Shown piece after piece: positions 1 through 6,340 of a stretch of 8,444 bases of DNA; the stretch's first letter is position 1; each line of letters opens with the position of its first letter. Source of the DNA: Firmicutes bacterium UBA5454. Its GTDB lineage: Bacteria > Bacillota > Clostridia > Caldicoprobacterales > DTU083. The notes below the pieces were generated by a model, which saw only the letters and a program-made list of their open reading frames with translations, did no database searches and was not told the origin of the DNA. Both the position numbers and the translations under genes were made by a program. Location of the stretch: NCBI GenBank assembly GCA_002426555.1, contig DIQU01000089.1, forward strand, positions 1-8,444. The letters run 5' to 3'.

Positions 1-1
1 C

Positions 2-91
2 TTCGAGGACCAGGGATATTTTTCAAGACAATTTAAGCAGGTTATAGGCGTCAGCCCATCAACTTTTCAACGAGAGAACCAAATACTTTAG
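2..91 (+). CDS. AraC-family transcriptional regulator, C-terminal end (partial)
   Basis: Only the last 29 codons and the TAG stop are present; the gene begins outside the window. The residues include FEDQGYFSRQFKQV followed by IGVSPSTFQREN. This is the typical second helix-turn-helix of AraC/XylS proteins, whose usual pattern is F-x-D-x-x-Y-F-S-R-x-F-K-x-x-x-G-x-S-P-S-x-F/Y-R. That helix contacts one half of a DNA site. The ligand-binding N-terminal domain is not visible, so the effector is unknown. The gene ends 21 bases before the next start, which suggests co-transcription with the sugar isomerase/epimerase and makes a role in controlling this sugar locus likely. It could be a rhamnose-responsive regulator, but that is inferred from rhaA nearby and not from the protein. 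Confidence 0.88.
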   Translation, partial: FEDQGYFSRQFKQVIGVSPSTFQRENQIL

Positions 92-98
92 TTAATGG

Positions 99-107
99 AA
101 GGAGGAG
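99..107 (+). promoter_or_regulatory. Ribosome binding site that sets the start of the sugar epimerase
   Basis: AAGGAGGAG is a near-perfect Shine-Dalgarno sequence five bases before the ATG at 113. An in-frame ATG at 95 lies upstream of this site, and the site itself would be translated from it, so the start at 113 is preferred. Confidence 0.85.
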
Positions 108-112
108 CCTAT

Positions 113-925
113 ATGGATGTAGGTGTGGTCAGCAGAAGCTTTCCTCATTTAAAAAATCGTGATATTGCAGACTTTATGAGCCGGAACGGGTTTCGCTGGA
201 CAGAGCTGTGCTTTTCCAGCATCGATGCCAAATATTGGGCTTATAATGGAAGATCGGATTTATCTACCCTAAGCGATGAAAAGGCAGCAAAGCTTGTTTC
301 CGACTACCGGGACAGGGAAATAGAAGTTACCTCCATAGGAGTGTTTACGAACCTATTGGAGCCGGATGAGCAGGAGCTGGAGAAAAATCTGGCATATTTT
401 GAGGCTCATATGAAGATTGCCTCTCAAAATAAAGTGCCGTATGTTTCTACAGAGTGCGGATTTATCCCGGGACGAAGGGGTATTTTTGCAGATACTTACG
501 AAGCTGACTTTCAGTGGCTGCTGAATAGCTTAAAGCGGCTGACACAAAAAGCAGAAGAATACGATGTGGCAGTTGCTCTGGAACCTTGTGTTTTAGATGT
601 GGTGCCCAGCGCCAAAAGAATGAAGGATCTTATAGATCAGGTGGAATCAGATCGGCTAAAGGTGTTATTGGATCCTGCGAACCTGATAGCAAACAGTTCA
701 GAGGAAGACATGTTTAAATACCTCACCCCGCATATTGCCTATTTTCACGGAAAGGACAGGAAGGTAAATGATACTTATGGACGAGTCGTCGGGGATGGAG
801 ATATTGATTGGCCTTTATTCCTAAGCTTGTATCATAGTCATACACCAGATCTCCCTTTTATTCTGGAATATGTGAATATTGATAATGTATGCGAAATACG
901 GGATAGAGTATTGTTTTACTCTTGA
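113..925 (+). CDS. Sugar phosphate isomerase/epimerase (xylose isomerase-like TIM barrel)
   Basis: A 270-residue protein of the AP-endonuclease-2/xylose-isomerase-like TIM-barrel superfamily, of normal length for the D-tagatose/D-psicose 3-epimerase-like group. Four candidate divalent-metal ligands are at the expected strand ends: E157 in ALEP, D187 in LLDPAN, H212 in FHGKD and E252 in ILEYV. Their order and spacing resemble the Glu-Asp-His-Glu set of ketose 3-epimerases, so an intact metal-dependent active site is likely. It is probably cytoplasmic, as no signal peptide is seen. It lies between an AraC-type regulator and rhaA, which suggests it epimerises or isomerises a sugar made or used in the same pathway. 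The substrate cannot be read from the sequence; xylose isomerase-like relatives also include inosose dehydratases and hydroxypyruvate isomerases. The start at 113 is chosen on the strong ribosome site at 99-107. Confidence 0.88.
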   Translation: MDVGVVSRSFPHLKNRDIADFMSRNGFRWTELCFSSIDAKYWAYNGRSDLSTLSDEKAAKLVSDYRDREIEVTSIGVFTNLLEPDEQELEKNLAYFEAHMKIASQNKVPYVSTECGFIPGRRGIFADTYEADFQWLLNSLKRLTQKAEEYDVAVALEPCVLDVVPSAKRMKDLIDQVESDRLKVLLDPANLIANSSEEDMFKYLTPHIAYFHGKDRKVNDTYGRVVGDGDIDWPLFLSLYHSHTPDLPFILEYVNIDNVCEIRDRVLFYS

Positions 926-936
926 CGGGTATTTTG

Positions 937-992
937 AACGAAGTGAAGGAAACATAAAGCGCCTGTAATTCTAAACGCAGTGAAGAATCTCA
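937..992 (+). repeat. Two related 12-base repeats; second lies in a degraded dispersed intergenic repeat
   Basis: AACGAAGTGAAG (937-948) and AACGCAGTGAAG (974-985) match at 11 of 12 bases, 37 bases apart, in the spacer between the epimerase and rhaA. The second copy sits in a longer stretch (964-992) containing TTCTAAACGCAGTGAAGAAT. I recall this as a degraded form of an intergenic repeat of the type ATTCTGAGCGNAGCGAAGAAT found in many bacterial genomes. That resemblance is from memory and not from a search. The rest of the spacer holds no convincing terminator. Confidence 0.5.
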
Positions 993-1022
993 ATAATTTA
1001 ATTATACGAAAGGGGAAATATC

Positions 1023-2285
1023 ATGAACAAGGAAATTATTTTGAGCAATTATGAAAATGCAAAGCAGATATATGCTCAATATGGTGTAGATGTTGACAAG
1101 GCAATAGAGAAGTTTAAAACCATACCCATCTCTGTACATAACTGGCAGGGCGATGATTTAATGGGTTTTGAAGGTTCTGAAGGAATACACAGTGAAAACG
1201 TAGTAACAGGCAATTACCCAGGAAGAGCTCAAAATGGGGATCAGATGCGCCAGGACCTGGAACAGGCTTTCAAATTTTCTCCCTGCAAGCACAAGCTGAA
1301 CCTTCATAGTATGTATGCTGAACCAAAGGAAAAGAGAGAACGAAATGAATATGTTACGGAAGATTATCGCACCTGGATTGATTGGGCAAAGAAAAATAAT
1401 CTAGGCATAGATTTCAATGTATCTTATTTCACCCATCCAATGATGAAAGATGGCTGCTCTCTCGCATCAGATGATGAAAATGTACGTGAATACTGGATCC
1501 AAGCGGGAATCGGCGGCAGAAAAATTGCTAATGATATCGGCGAAGAGCTGGGACAGGTTTGCATTAACAACACCTGGATACCTGATGGAACAAAGGATAT
1601 ACCTGCTGACCGTGGAGCTTACCGCAAGCGTCTGGAAAACTCATTGGACAGAATTTTAGAAACACCCTATGATAAAAAGAACATGCGGGATGTAATAGAA
1701 GGTAAAGTATTTGGAATTGGCACCGAAAGCTTTGTTGTAGGTTCTCATGACTTTTTACTAGCATACGCTATTAAAAATGGAATAGGTATTACCTTTGATA
1801 CAGGACATTATCATCCAACTGAGGATGTAGCTGACAAAGTAACAGCCATATATCCATTTGTTGAATCTATCAATACGCATCTGACCCGCGGCGTTCGTTG
1901 GGACAGTGATCATTGCTTGATACAAAATGATGATTTGCGTAATATTCTGCTGGAAATTAAACGACAGGATCTGTTTAATAAAAATGTAGACTTAGGCTTA
2001 GATTACTTTGATGCTACTATCAACCGTGTATCTTCTTGGATTATCGGTATTCGCGCTGCAGGAAAAACCCTGCTTGACGTTCTCTTAGAGCCCAGCCATC
2101 TGTTGAAAGAAGCAGAAAAGAATCATAAGCTGACCCAGAGACTGGCCTTAATGGATGAATTCAAGAGTTTACCGGCAAGTGCAGTTTGGGATTATCTGTG
2201 CATGAAAGAAGGCAAAGGCGTTGGCTCTTCATGGCTGAAAGACATGGAAGTTTACGAGCAGGAAGTACAGCTTAAGAGAGATTAA
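1023..2285 (+). CDS. rhaA: L-rhamnose isomerase
   Basis: This enzyme (EC 5.3.1.14) converts L-rhamnose to L-rhamnulose, the first cytoplasmic step of L-rhamnose breakdown. The 420-residue protein is full length; the E. coli enzyme has 419 residues and aligns almost without gaps. Conserved stretches are HNWQGDD (39-45), TGNYPG (62-67), NTWIPDG (183-189), FGIGTES (230-236), FDTGHYHPTE (258-267), RWDSDH (292-297) and LGLDYFDATINR (324-335). Both manganese sites are intact by comparison with the E. coli structure as I recall it: E226, D259, H286 and D327 for one, and H262, D294 and D296 for the other. The start is supported by AAAGGGG at 1009-1015, seven bases upstream. It follows the epimerase by 97 bases without a convincing terminator and ends before a strong terminator at 2342. 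rhaB (kinase) and rhaD (aldolase) are not in the window, so they may lie elsewhere or upstream. Confidence 0.97.
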   Translation: MNKEIILSNYENAKQIYAQYGVDVDKAIEKFKTIPISVHNWQGDDLMGFEGSEGIHSENVVTGNYPGRAQNGDQMRQDLEQAFKFSPCKHKLNLHSMYAEPKEKRERNEYVTEDYRTWIDWAKKNNLGIDFNVSYFTHPMMKDGCSLASDDENVREYWIQAGIGGRKIANDIGEELGQVCINNTWIPDGTKDIPADRGAYRKRLENSLDRILETPYDKKNMRDVIEGKVFGIGTESFVVGSHDFLLAYAIKNGIGITFDTGHYHPTEDVADKVTAIYPFVESINTHLTRGVRWDSDHCLIQNDDLRNILLEIKRQDLFNKNVDLGLDYFDATINRVSSWIIGIRAAGKTLLDVLLEPSHLLKEAEKNHKLTQRLALMDEFKSLPASAVWDYLCMKEGKGVGSSWLKDMEVYEQEVQLKRD

Positions 2286-2294
2286 GCTAAAATA

Positions 2295-2324
2295 AATTTA
2301 GCTAATCTAACTAATTTAGCTGAT
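2295..2324 (+). repeat. Short direct repeat after rhaA
   Basis: AATTTAGCTAAT (2295-2306) and AATTTAGCTGAT (2313-2324) differ at one base and start 18 bases apart, between the rhaA stop and its terminator. They look like local duplication in AT-rich spacer DNA. No function is supported. Confidence 0.5.
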
Positions 2325-2341
2325 TTGACTTTATAACGATT

Positions 2342-2368
2342 GGTCCGAGCATTACTCGGACCTTTTTT
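2342..2368 (+). terminator. Rho-independent terminator after rhaA
   Basis: A perfect 8-bp stem, GGTCCGAG (2342-2349) paired with CTCGGACC (2355-2362), has a five-base loop CATTA and is followed directly by six T residues (2363-2368). It lies 56 bases after the rhaA stop and should end the transcript carrying the AraC regulator, epimerase and rhaA. It therefore separates this unit from the oxidoreductase downstream. Confidence 0.95.
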
Positions 2369-2669
2369 CTTGTGTTGTACTCTTATTTTTTCTTATCTCA
2401 ATTATAGCTTTAATTGTCTGAAACTCAAAACCCATCTTGGGCAGAGCTACAAAGATACTTAAAAAAAAATCCAAAACAATTACTGTTGAGCTTATATTTC
2501 TTGTAGAAACCATCAGAGTTGAATGGAATAGCGAAGGACAATGATTTAATTGATGTTTCATTATATAAGCATATATTTTTTATTATCTGGAAGGAAAACT
2601 CCCTAAAATATTGAATATCCTCATAGGTATATTTTGAACAGGCAGATAAAATGAGGAGGATACAACTAT
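2369..2669. other. AT-rich intergenic region with no convincing gene
   Basis: About 300 bases between the rhaA terminator and the oxidoreductase. Reading frames here are short and lack a start codon with a ribosome site. One plus-strand frame (2422-2544) is open and reads plausibly, but it has no start. The region should hold the promoter for the next gene. A weak candidate is TTGATG (2550-2555), 16 bases, then TATATT (2572-2577). AAAATAT at 2605-2611 and ATATTTT at 2629-2635 form an AT-only inverted repeat in the leader. The only strong signal is the ribosome site GAGGAGGA (2653-2660). Confidence 0.6.
2550..2577 (+). promoter_or_regulatory. Possible weak promoter for the Gfo/Idh/MocA oxidoreductase
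   Basis: TTGATG (2550-2555) and TATATT (2572-2577) are separated by 16 bases and lie about 90 bases before the start of the oxidoreductase. A promoter is needed here because of the terminator at 2342. However, the sequence is so AT-rich that chance matches are expected. Confidence 0.3.
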
Positions 2670-3695
2670 ATGGAAAAAATAAAAATGGCTATTGTTGGTG
2701 CTGGGACATGGGGCTTGAATCATGCAAGAATTTATCATGATCATCCTTTTGCAGAAACAGTAGCGGTGTGCGATACCGATACTTCCAAGGCCAATAAACT
2801 GGCTGCGCAGTTCGGTGTTAAACAAGTTTATACAGACTACAGAGAGATGGCTGCTAAAAGCGGGTGCGATGCAGTGGCTATTGTAACTCCGGATTATCTT
2901 CATGCTGACATTGCTATAGCATGTGCAAACGAAAAAAAGCATGTTCTTATTGAAAAGCCTCTTGCTACTACTTATGATGACGTACATAATATAATCGATG
3001 CAGTAGAAAAAAATAATGTAAGAGCAATGGTAGACCTGCATAACAGATGGAATCCGCCTTTTAATGTTGCCAAGCAGGCAATAGACAATGGCGACCTTGG
3101 AGAACCCTATAGTGCATATTTCAGATTAAATGATATTAAATGGGTAGCTACGGATTTACTGCCATGGGCTTCCAAGTCATCTATTTTGTGGTTTCTGGGC
3201 AGCCACAGTCTGGATACATTAAGATGGCTGACGGGTTCGGATGTAGAGAGTGTATATTCTGTTTCAAGGGAAGGTGTATTGAAATCATTAGGTGTTGATA
3301 CTGTTGATATGTATCTGACTACATTGGAGTTCAAAAACGGGTGTATTGCACAGATGGAGAACGGCTGGATAACTCCTAACGGCAACACGAACGTAAATGA
3401 TATGAAGTGCAGCATACTAGGTACAAAGGGTCAGATAAGCATTGATACTTCCAGCCATAATGTTATACAAAAAGTAACGGATGAAAGAGCCACAACCCCG
3501 GATATACTGGTTAATCATTATGTAGACGGTGCTCCTAAAGGGTTTGCATATGAAAGCATCCGTCATTTTGTCGACCGCCTTATAGATGGCCGCAAGTTTA
3601 GTGTGTCATTGGAAGATGCTGCTAATACTTCTCTGGCTATCCTTGCTATATTTGAATCTGCAAAACAAAGAAAGCCAATAGAAGTAAAATATTAA
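2670..3695 (+). CDS. Gfo/Idh/MocA-family NAD(P)-dependent oxidoreductase
   Basis: A complete 341-residue enzyme of usual family length. The N-terminal Rossmann fold (about 1-120) shows the dinucleotide motif VGAGTWG (G10, G12, G15), then D35 at the end of strand 2 in VAVCD, and the family signature EKPLA (95-99), whose K96 is the expected catalytic lysine. The C-terminal alpha/beta domain contains GSHSLDTLRW (177-186). Its H179 and D182 match the G-x-H-x-x-D motif near the substrate in inositol 2-dehydrogenases and glucose-fructose oxidoreductases. D35 favours NAD over NADP in related enzymes, though this is only a hint. Cytoplasmic; it should oxidise or reduce a hydroxyl or keto group of a sugar, inositol or sugar acid. 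The start is backed by GAGGAGGA at 2653-2660, nine bases upstream. It is separated from rhaA by a terminator and from the exporter by its own promoter region, so it looks like a single-gene unit. Its substrate is unknown; a link to deoxysugar metabolism is only suggested by proximity. Confidence 0.93.
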   Translation: MEKIKMAIVGAGTWGLNHARIYHDHPFAETVAVCDTDTSKANKLAAQFGVKQVYTDYREMAAKSGCDAVAIVTPDYLHADIAIACANEKKHVLIEKPLATTYDDVHNIIDAVEKNNVRAMVDLHNRWNPPFNVAKQAIDNGDLGEPYSAYFRLNDIKWVATDLLPWASKSSILWFLGSHSLDTLRWLTGSDVESVYSVSREGVLKSLGVDTVDMYLTTLEFKNGCIAQMENGWITPNGNTNVNDMKCSILGTKGQISIDTSSHNVIQKVTDERATTPDILVNHYVDGAPKGFAYESIRHFVDRLIDGRKFSVSLEDAANTSLAILAIFESAKQRKPIEVKY

Positions 3696-3748
3696 TAATC
3701 TTGTATGAGTAAGCATAGATCAGATATAGAAGATATAAAAGTTCCTCA

Positions 3749-3778
3749 TTGTACATATGCATATACGAATGATATAAT
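3749..3778 (+). promoter_or_regulatory. Promoter for the MMPL exporter and GLUG protein
   Basis: TTGTAC (3749-3754) and a consensus TATAAT (3773-3778) are 18 bases apart. TGA directly before TATAAT gives an extended -10 (TG-n). It lies in the 176-base gap after the oxidoreductase, about 94 bases before the MMPL start, which leaves a leader of roughly 85-90 bases. This is the best promoter match in the window. Confidence 0.7.
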
Positions 3779-3788
3779 ATGCATATAC
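3755..3788 (+). promoter_or_regulatory. Paired palindromic sites around the -10 box (candidate operator)
   Basis: The 12-mer ATATGCATATAC occurs twice without mismatch, at 3755-3766 and 3777-3788. Each copy contains the perfect palindrome ATATGCATAT. Their centres are 22 bases apart, about two helical turns, so both would face the same side of the DNA. The first copy fills part of the -35/-10 spacer, and the second overlaps the end of TATAAT and the expected transcription start. This is the layout expected for a repressor that blocks RNA polymerase. No regulator gene for it is in the window. Confidence 0.5.
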
Positions 3789-3819
3789 ATCAGGTGCAAC
3801 AACTTCGCATAATAGTGCT

Positions 3820-3842
3820 CATTATATGAAATTCATGTAATG
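3820..3842 (+). promoter_or_regulatory. 23-base inverted repeat in the exporter leader
   Basis: CATTATATGAA (3820-3830), a single central A and TTCATGTAATG (3832-3842) form an inverted repeat with 10 of 11 pairs matching; the exception would be a G-U pair in RNA. It lies about 42 bases after the promoter and 29 bases before the MMPL start. It could be an operator for a dimeric regulator such as a TetR-type protein, or a weak AU-rich leader hairpin. No T-tract follows, so it is not a terminator. Confidence 0.45.
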
Positions 3843-3871
3843 CTTTAACAAGCGGATTTGAGGAATACATT

Positions 3872-6340
3872 ATGAAAAACAGTAATAAAGGTTTATTTGA
3901 AAGAATAGCAGTTACAATAGCGGATAGGTGTAATCTGATATTCATAATTTACGCTTTTGTTGCTGTTTTTTGCATTTTCTCAATGGGCTGGGCAGAGGTG
4001 GAGGACGATATAATAAACTATCTGCCTGAGGATGGGAAGACAAGAACGGGTATTGCCATAATGGAGGAAGAATTCACTACATTCGGTACCGCACAAATCA
4101 TGATTTCAAATATATCCTATTCCCGTGCCCGAGAGCTGTCAGCTTCCATTTATGAAGTAGATGGTGTGTCATCTGTCATGTTTGACAATACGGAAGATTA
4201 TTATAAAAACTCATCTGCCCTCTTTGTTGTTCTGTTTGAAGATGAGGAGACTGCTGAAATTACCTTGAACGCCATGGACAATATAAGAGAAATTATTGGA
4301 CCTTATGATCATTCCGTATCCACAACGATTGGATATAACTATGCAGATGAACTGTCCAATGACATGATTATTATCGGCATTCTTGCAGTTATTATCATAA
4401 CAGCTGTGCTTCTTTTTACAACCAAATCCTATGCAGAGCTCATAGTGTTTTATATAAACTTTGGTATGGCAGCATTTTTAAATATGGGCACCAACTTTAT
4501 ATATGAAAAAATTTCTTTTGTATCCAATTCTGTAGCTGTCATTTTACAACTGGCCTTGGCAATTGATTACTCTATTATGCTAAGTCATAGATACAGTGAA
4601 GAAAGAGACCATCTTCCAGCAAGGGAAGCAGCTATCGCAGCCCTGTCCAAAGCCATTCCTGAAATAGCTTCCAGCAGCCTTACTACGGTTGGAGGTTTGG
4701 CTGCTATGGGGTTTATCAATTTTCGTTTAGGGCTGGATTTGGCTTTGGTCATGATAAAGGGAATTTTATTCAGCATGCTTACAGTATTTACTTTAATGCC
4801 CGGGTTATTAGTACTGTTCAGCAAGTTGATAGAAAAGACAGGTCATAAGAGCTTTGTTCCTTCAATTAAAAGGTTAGGACGATTTTCTATTAAGACAAGA
4901 TATATTATGCCGCCGATCTTTGCTTTGCTTCTTATAGTATCATTTATATTTTCCAGTAATTGCCCTTATCTATTCAGCATGGAGGATGTGCGGTCCCACA
5001 GAGTCAGTGAAGCACAAAACCAGCAGGATAGAATTAATGAAACTTTCGGTAAAACCAATACTATGGCACTTGTTGTACCATCAGGGGACTATGAAGCTGA
5101 AAGGAACTTGTTGGGCAGGCTGTCAAGATACGATGAAGTTGGCAGCACTATGGGCCTTTCCAATACTGAAGCGTTTGGCGGTTATATGATTACTGATGAA
5201 CTTACTCCAAGACAGTTCTCAGAGCTTGTAGATCTGGATTATGAGATTGCGCAGGTACTCTATTCTGCATATTCAATTAATGAAGAAGATTATGCAAAGA
5301 TAATCAACGGTATCAGCAACTATGGTGTTCCCCTTATAGATATGTTTCAGTTTTTATATGATCAGGTTATACAAGGTTATGTCTCAATTGATGTTGACCT
5401 GATGGAAGAATTGGATACATCTTATAAATTGTTGTCCAATGCCCGTCTTCAGATGGAAGGAGACAATTATTCGAGGATGATAATAAATGCAAAGCTTCCC
5501 ATAGAAAGTGAGGAGACCTTTGATTTTGTATATAAAGTCTACGAAGAAGCTGCTGAATATTATGATGAAGATAAAGTATATTTAATGGGTGAGTCTGCAA
5601 ATGCTTTGGAGCTGTCCCTAACCTTTGAGAAAGACAATTTGATTATCAGCTTACTGTCAGTGGCATTTGTAATAATTGTCCTGATAATTACCTTCCGTTC
5701 CTTAGCCTTGTCGATTTTGCTTGTATCTGTTATTCAAACCAGCATATGGATAAATTTTTCATTTCCTTATCTGCGGGGGTATGGGCTTTATTTCCTTGGA
5801 TTCCTGGTGGTTTCAGCCATACAGATGGGTGCCAATATAGATTATGCCATAGTTATTACCAGCCGTTATCTGAAATTAAAAAAACATATGAACCGCGAGC
5901 AGGCTGTAGTAGAGGCCTTGAATCAAGGGTTCAATACCGTAATTACATCAGGCAGCATTCTTGCTATTGCTGGTTATCTTATTGGCTATATTTCTACAGA
6001 TGGAACCATAGCCATATTGGGTACTTACATAGGCCAGGGAACCATTATCTCCATAGTACTTGTAATATTTGTGCTTCCACAGGTCCTCTATCTGGGTGAT
6101 TATATTATAGAGCTTACTTCTTTTAGGTTAAATCTGTCTGGCGGCATGACTGGACCAGAGAAAAAAGTACATATCAATGGCAGATTGCGCGGATATGTAA
6201 AAGGTGAGATAGACGCTTTAGTAGATGGGACTATCACCGGTGAAGTCAAACCAATTAAAGATGATGTAGATGAGTCTGATGATAAGCTGGATAATGACAG
6301 CTTGCAAAGAAGGGAGGATGATGATTATGAAGAAAGCTGA
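3872..6340 (+). CDS. MMPL/RND-superfamily transporter with bactofilin-like C-terminal tail
   Basis: An 822-residue integral membrane protein with two RND-type halves. Hydrophobic segments are seen near 22-39, 164-184, 188-208, 218-238, 266-286, 293-318, 344-362, 589-608, 611-631, 637-662, 690-708 and 717-745, which fits 12 membrane helices. Large loops (about 40-163 and 363-588) should lie outside the membrane. Asp-Tyr pairs in helices 4 and 10 (D232-Y233 in ALAIDYS; D657-Y658 in GANIDYA) match the proton-relay residues of MmpL3-type proteins, so proton-driven export is likely. MMPL proteins usually move lipids or other hydrophobic compounds; the cargo here is unknown. After the last helix, residues 764-796 carry short alternating glycine repeats (INGRLRGYVKGEI, then LVDGTITGEVKPI), like the beta-helical repeats of bactofilins. 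A very acidic tail (797-822) follows. The start is supported by TTGAGGAA ending six bases upstream. The stop overlaps the next gene by 14 bases. Confidence 0.93.
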   Translation: MKNSNKGLFERIAVTIADRCNLIFIIYAFVAVFCIFSMGWAEVEDDIINYLPEDGKTRTGIAIMEEEFTTFGTAQIMISNISYSRARELSASIYEVDGVSSVMFDNTEDYYKNSSALFVVLFEDEETAEITLNAMDNIREIIGPYDHSVSTTIGYNYADELSNDMIIIGILAVIIITAVLLFTTKSYAELIVFYINFGMAAFLNMGTNFIYEKISFVSNSVAVILQLALAIDYSIMLSHRYSEERDHLPAREAAIAALSKAIPEIASSSLTTVGGLAAMGFINFRLGLDLALVMIKGILFSMLTVFTLMPGLLVLFSKLIEKTGHKSFVPSIKRLGRFSIKTRYIMPPIFALLLIVSFIFSSNCPYLFSMEDVRSHRVSEAQNQQDRINETFGKTNTMALVVPSGDYEAERNLLGRLSRYDEVGSTMGLSNTEAFGGYMITDELTPRQFSELVDLDYEIAQVLYSAYSINEEDYAKIINGISNYGVPLIDMFQFLYDQVIQGYVSIDVDLMEELDTSYKLLSNARLQMEGDNYSRMIINAKLPIESEETFDFVYKVYEEAAEYYDEDKVYLMGESANALELSLTFEKDNLIISLLSVAFVIIVLIITFRSLALSILLVSVIQTSIWINFSFPYLRGYGLYFLGFLVVSAIQMGANIDYAIVITSRYLKLKKHMNREQAVVEALNQGFNTVITSGSILAIAGYLIGYISTDGTIAILGTYIGQGTIISIVLVIFVLPQVLYLGDYIIELTSFRLNLSGGMTGPEKKVHINGRLRGYVKGEIDALVDGTITGEVKPIKDDVDESDDKLDNDSLQRREDDDYEES
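6311..6317 (+). promoter_or_regulatory. Ribosome binding site for the GLUG protein, inside the MMPL gene
   Basis: AGGGAGG is followed by three in-frame ATG codons at 6318, 6321 and 6327. The first two are 0 and 3 bases away, too close for normal initiation. The third is nine bases away and gives a clean Met-Lys-Lys signal peptide, so 6327 is chosen. The site lies in the last codons of the transporter, which suggests translational coupling. Confidence 0.75.

Noticed and set aside
95..112. ATG at 95 as the start of the sugar isomerase/epimerase, adding six residues.
   Set aside because: It would translate the Shine-Dalgarno sequence itself, and no ribosome site precedes it; the ATG at 113 has ideal spacing.
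970..990. Possible catabolite-responsive element around AAACGCAG before rhaA.
   Set aside because: It matches the cre consensus only in its central part and lacks the outer conserved bases; the dispersed-repeat explanation fits better.
1002..1007. TTATAC as a -10 box for rhaA.
   Set aside because: It is too close to the ribosome site to leave room for a transcription start and leader, and no good -35 lies upstream.
2422..2544. Plus-strand open stretch with fairly protein-like composition (for example GRATKILKKKSKT).
   Set aside because: It has no ATG/GTG start with a ribosome site, a stop lies just before it, and I do not recognise it. Kept only as a possible decayed gene.
2352..2561. Minus-strand 69-codon reading frame in the gap after rhaA.
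   Set aside because: It runs into the terminator hairpin, has no ribosome site and shows no recognisable domain.
2605..2635. AT-only inverted repeat AAAATAT...ATATTTT in the oxidoreductase leader.
   Set aside because: The arms are only seven A/T pairs with a 17-base loop, so chance is likely in such AT-rich sequence.
2583..3041. Minus-strand 152-codon reading frame.
   Set aside because: It lies almost wholly opposite the Rossmann domain of the Gfo/Idh/MocA gene and has a composition typical of an antisense shadow.
5746..6099. Plus-strand 117-codon frame inside the MMPL gene.
   Set aside because: It is an out-of-frame shadow of the membrane helices of the transporter and has no ribosome site.
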